Assembly (NCBI GenBank): GCA_037968855.1
Contig: JBBKWH010000078.1
Coordinates: 1-8,215 of the forward strand
Reading direction: 5' to 3'
DNA length: 8,215 bases
Source of the DNA: JBBKWH01 sp037968855
GTDB lineage: Bacteria; Pseudomonadota; Gammaproteobacteria; Pseudomonadales; Moraxellaceae
Positions within the stretch are counted from its first letter, which is position 1. Every line of letters begins with the position of its first letter. Below are positions 5,892 to 8,215 of this stretch, piece after piece. The translations under genes were made by a program, and so were the position numbers. The notes under the pieces were generated by a model. The model ran no database searches. It was given only the letters and a program-made list of their open reading frames with translations, and had not been told where the DNA came from.

Positions 5892-7159
5892 TCCATACGC
5901 TACGCTGTACCGCCCTTGGCCTTGTCTTGATCAGTCACAGCGCCATGTCATCAGCGCAAACCTTGGCCGAAACCGTGCAGTTGGCACTCGCACATCAAAG
6001 CGACGTACGACTATCAGGGCTACAGGTTGATGCTAGACAAGCCGACTATGCCTTAGCCACTGCCCAAACCGGCTGGCGACTGGATGCGCAAACAGAGCTG
6101 GGCCTTGGCCAAGTCGAAGCAGGTGCTGCTATTTTTCCAGAGTCTGGCTCGCGCCAATTGCAATCTTTTGGCCTGCAACTGAGCAAGCCGCTATACACCG
6201 CAGGACGCGAGCAACTTGGTATCGAGATTGCCCAAACCAATATTGCCTCTGCTGAGGCGGCGCAACTCAATACCCAAATGCAAACCCGCTTGCAAGCGAT
6301 CTCAATCCACAGTGCCTTAAGCCGTGATTTGGCAATTATCGCCTTAGAACAAGACAGTCAACAATCGCTAGATCGTGCGCTGAGTGATGCCAATAAACGC
6401 TTTAAAGCGGGCGAAGTGACCCGTACCGACGTGGCGCAAGCCCGTGCACGGCAAGCCCTTGGTGTGGCCAGTCAAAGCCGCGCGCAAGCCGACTGGGTGA
6501 TTGCCCAATCACGCTATCGCCAACTAACTGGCGTTGAGCCGGTTGATATTCCGCTAGCCTTGCCTAAACCAAGCTTACAACCTGACCTCGATACGCTACT
6601 GGCGGCCATTGCTCGCTCACCTGCGCTGCAAGCGGCACGCCAGTCCGTGACCGCAGCCGAGCAACAACTGCGTCTGACAGGCTTACAGCTGAAGCCAACG
6701 GTACAATTAACTGGCCATGCAGTGAGCCAAAAAGACACTGACTTTTCGCGTAACCGTATCGACAGCTATGGCGTGAGCCTGCAAGCCAGTTGGCCATTGC
6801 TGGACGGCGGCATCAACCAAGCCGAACGGCAACGCGCTTTGGCGCAGTTGTCCATCGCCCAAGCCCAATACGACAGTATTCAGCAACAGTTAGAACAAAA
6901 ACTACGTGAAGACTACGCCCAACTGACCACCAGCCGCGATCAAGAAGCCGCCTTAATCCAAGCACGAGATGCCGCAGAATTGGCCTTAAATACCATTCGG
7001 CGTGAATTAGAACTGGGCACACGCACCACGTTTGATCTACTCACCGCCGAACGTGACTTGCTAGACACTCGCACACAACTGGTGTTAAACAAAGAAGAAC
7101 AGTCGGTTCGTGGCTATCAAGTGCTGGCCGATGCGGGTTTATTGAATCAATTGCCTTAA
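5888..7159 (+). CDS. TolC-type outer membrane efflux protein
   Basis: This is the outer-membrane channel and periplasmic tunnel that would complete the EmrAB pump. The 423-aa product starts with a signal peptide (about 1-23, cleavage likely after MSSA). Two tandem outer-membrane-efflux repeats follow, at roughly 25-215 and 230-418. The repeats show matched beta-strand landmarks, LSKPLYTAG (98-106) and ASWPLLDGG (300-308). They also share coiled-coil landmarks: RFKAGEVTRTDVAQARAR (171-188) and ELGTRTTFDLLTAERDLLDT (374-393). Many Gln/Ala-rich heptads fit the alpha-barrel. I see no Cys after the signal peptide, so it is not the lipoprotein type of the NodT/OprM branch. The ATG overlaps the regulator's stop (ATGA) and lacks a clear ribosome binding site, which suggests translational coupling. 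The frame extends further upstream inside the regulator gene, but that would destroy the signal peptide. It may also serve other exporters. Confidence 0.92.
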   Translation: MIHTLRCTALGLVLISHSAMSSAQTLAETVQLALAHQSDVRLSGLQVDARQADYALATAQTGWRLDAQTELGLGQVEAGAAIFPESGSRQLQSFGLQLSKPLYTAGREQLGIEIAQTNIASAEAAQLNTQMQTRLQAISIHSALSRDLAIIALEQDSQQSLDRALSDANKRFKAGEVTRTDVAQARARQALGVASQSRAQADWVIAQSRYRQLTGVEPVDIPLALPKPSLQPDLDTLLAAIARSPALQAARQSVTAAEQQLRLTGLQLKPTVQLTGHAVSQKDTDFSRNRIDSYGVSLQASWPLLDGGINQAERQRALAQLSIAQAQYDSIQQQLEQKLREDYAQLTTSRDQEAALIQARDAAELALNTIRRELELGTRTTFDLLTAERDLLDTRTQLVLNKEEQSVRGYQVLADAGLLNQLP

Positions 7160-7186
7160 AACGCCTCATGGCGCTTGCGTCTGACT

Positions 7187-7216
7187 TTGCCGCCGCTATC
7201 ATCTATGCCGTATACT
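7187..7216 (+). promoter_or_regulatory. Candidate argF promoter
   Basis: TTGCCG (7187-7192) and TATACT (7211-7216) are separated by 18 bases, a good sigma-70 arrangement with a start near 7223. A second pair, TTGCGT (7175-7180) and TATCAT (7197-7202) at 16 bases, overlaps it and is slightly weaker. Confidence 0.5.
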
Positions 7217-7239
7217 CTTTTGTTTTTCCGTTACGGCAT
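7205..7239. repeat. 8-bp inverted repeat across the argF -10 box
   Basis: ATGCCGTA (7205-7212) and TACGGCAT (7232-7239) are perfect inverted copies separated by 19 bases. The left arm runs into the TATACT box and the right arm lies just past the expected transcript start. It could be a regulator site, or a chance repeat. Confidence 0.4.
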
Positions 7240-7254
7240 CATCGGCACACATGG

Positions 7255-7269
7255 CTGATGGCGCATCAG
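7255..7269 (+). promoter_or_regulatory. Hairpin in the argF leader
   Basis: CTGATG, loop GCG, CATCAG form a perfect 6-bp stem with a 3-base loop, ending 13 bases before the GGAGG of argF. CATCA at 7237-7241 could compete for the same TGATG strand, so two alternative folds are possible. There is no T-run, so it is not a terminator. Confidence 0.4.
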
Positions 7270-7282
7270 GATTGATCCTTGT

Positions 7283-7287
7283 GGAGG
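7283..7287 (+). promoter_or_regulatory. Ribosome binding site of argF
   Basis: GGAGG with a four-base spacer precedes the ATG at 7292 and fixes the argF start. Confidence 0.75.
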
Positions 7288-7291
7288 CGAC

Positions 7292-8215
7292 ATGGCCCTT
7301 AGACATTTTTTAACCCTGCTGGATCTCAGCCCAGCCGAGCTAAATGGTCTACTGCGACGCGCCATTGAACTCAAAAAAATTCAGCGCGCAGGCGAGATTT
7401 ATCAGCCGTTCACCGGCAAAGTGCTGGGCATGATCTTTGAAAAATCCAGCACCCGCACGCGTATTTCGTTTGAAGCGGGCATGAGCCAGTTTGGTGGTAG
7501 CGCGATTTTTCTATCGCCGCGTGACACCCAATTGGGCCGTGGCGAACCGATTGAGGATTCGGCGCGGGTCATCTCGCGCATGCTCGATGTGGTAATGATT
7601 CGCACCTTTGCCCACGAGACCGTCGAGCGTTTTGCCGAATACTCGCAAGTGCCGGTCATTAACGGTCTGACGGACGATCATCACCCCTGCCAATTACTGG
7701 CCGATCTGCAAACCTTTATTGAGTTGCGTGGCGATATCGACGGCAAAATCGTTGCATGGGTCGGTGATGGCAATAACATGTGCAACTCCTACATTCATGC
7801 GGCCCACCAACTCAACTTTAAGTTACGTGTGGCTGCGCCGTATGGTTTTGAGCCAGATCCCGACTTGATGCAGCGTTATTCCCACTGTGTTGAACTGGTT
7901 AAATCCAGCGAAGAAGCTGTTGATGGCGCACATCTGGTGATTACTGATGTTTGGGCCAGCATGGGCCAAGAAGCCGAGCAAAACACCCGTAAGCGTCGGT
8001 TTGCCCCATACCAAATCACCCCACGTTTGCTGGATCAGGCCAGTCCTGATGTGCTGTTTATGCACTGTCTACCGGCGCACCGTGGTGAAGAAATCTCTGA
8101 AGATATGCTGGATGATCCACGCGCGGTCGTTTGGGAAGAAGCCGAAAACCGCCTACACGCCCAAAAAGCACTGATGGAATTCTTGATCAACGCCAATATT
8201 GGTCGGCCACAAGCA
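7292..8215 (+). CDS. argF: Ornithine carbamoyltransferase (3' end cut by window)
   Basis: This enzyme transfers the carbamoyl group of carbamoyl phosphate to L-ornithine, giving L-citrulline in arginine biosynthesis in the cytoplasm. The frame is open for 308 codons to the last base with no stop. The usual family length is about 300-340 residues, so only a few residues are probably missing. The carbamoyl-phosphate loop STRTR is at 53-57 and the second phosphate/carbamoyl motif HPCQ at 131-134. The ornithine-binding DVWASMG is at 219-225, and the catalytic Cys loop HCLPAHRGEEIS at 258-269. The SMG motif identifies ornithine rather than aspartate carbamoyltransferase. The opening MALRHFLTLLDLS and the HRGEEIS variant fit the anabolic ArgF of Pseudomonas/Acinetobacter-type bacteria. 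The start is set by GGAGG four bases before the ATG. The gene is co-directional with the tolC-type gene but has its own leader, so it is likely transcribed separately. Confidence 0.95.
   Translation, partial: MALRHFLTLLDLSPAELNGLLRRAIELKKIQRAGEIYQPFTGKVLGMIFEKSSTRTRISFEAGMSQFGGSAIFLSPRDTQLGRGEPIEDSARVISRMLDVVMIRTFAHETVERFAEYSQVPVINGLTDDHHPCQLLADLQTFIELRGDIDGKIVAWVGDGNNMCNSYIHAAHQLNFKLRVAAPYGFEPDPDLMQRYSHCVELVKSSEEAVDGAHLVITDVWASMGQEAEQNTRKRRFAPYQITPRLLDQASPDVLFMHCLPAHRGEEISEDMLDDPRAVVWEEAENRLHAQKALMEFLINANIGRPQA

Larger units (their letters stand above)
7160..7291 (+). other. tolC-argF intergenic region and argF leader
   Basis: This 132-bp gap contains no gene I can support. Just after the tolC-type stop there is a 4-bp hairpin, CGCC-TCAT-GGCG (7162-7173), without a T-run, so termination there is doubtful. 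The rest carries promoter-like boxes, two inverted repeats and the argF ribosome binding site. I see no full ArgR-type box (TGAAT...ATTCA). Confidence 0.5.

Noticed and set aside
7141..7151. ATTGA-A-TCAAT palindrome near the end of the tolC-type gene as an ArgR half-box
   Set aside because: It lies inside coding sequence, does not match the 18-bp ArgR box pattern, and is upstream of the argF -35.
7162..7173. CGCC-TCAT-GGCG hairpin as terminator of the tetR-tolC unit
   Set aside because: The stem is only 4 bp and no T-run follows, so it does not qualify as a rho-independent terminator.
7251..7313. 20-codon reading frame overlapping the argF start, and a 5-codon frame at 7258-7275
   Set aside because: Considered as leader peptides for attenuation, but neither has a ribosome binding site or an Arg-codon run, so chance is the simpler explanation.
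1..8215. Mobile elements, defence systems, CRISPR arrays, tRNA or rRNA genes
   Set aside because: No transposase, integrase, repeat-spacer array, terminal repeats or RNA-gene signatures were seen. All seven genes belong to common chromosomal families with similar base composition.

Overview
The window looks like chromosomal DNA from a gammaproteobacterium, most plausibly a member of the Pseudomonadales near Moraxellaceae. This placement is a judgement from protein flavour (an ArgF opening MALRHFLTLLDLS and the prpB-prpC pair) and from G+C of roughly one half by eye; no search was run. There are seven protein-coding genes. I see no tRNA, rRNA, CRISPR array, insertion sequence or other mobile-element hallmark.

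Left part (1-2139, minus strand): prpB (methylisocitrate lyase) followed by prpC (2-methylcitrate synthase). These are the last and first committed steps of the 2-methylcitrate cycle, which converts propionyl-CoA plus oxaloacetate to pyruvate plus succinate. The remaining cycle genes (acnD/prpF or prpD) would be expected beyond the left edge. No prpR regulator is present. Directly upstream of prpB is a 215-bp gap holding a -10-like box and a perfect 6+6 bp inverted repeat.

Middle part (2335-7159): a complete tripartite drug-efflux module in two divergent units around a 170-bp control region. Leftward runs emrA (periplasmic adaptor) then emrB (DHA2-type MFS exporter). Rightward runs a TetR-family regulator then a TolC-type outer membrane factor, overlapping by ATGA. 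A perfect 8+5+8 bp palindrome (5104-5124) sits on the likely emrA promoter and just upstream of the regulator promoter. It is the obvious candidate operator. The simplest model is a ligand-relieved repressor controlling all three pump parts and itself.

Right part (7160-8215): a 132-bp gap with a plausible promoter, two inverted repeats and a strong ribosome binding site, then argF (ornithine carbamoyltransferase). argF is open for 308 codons to the last base, so it is complete except for its final codons and stop.

I did not find a new biological system. The most informative non-coding signals are the TetR palindrome, the inverted repeat upstream of prpB and the structured argF leader.
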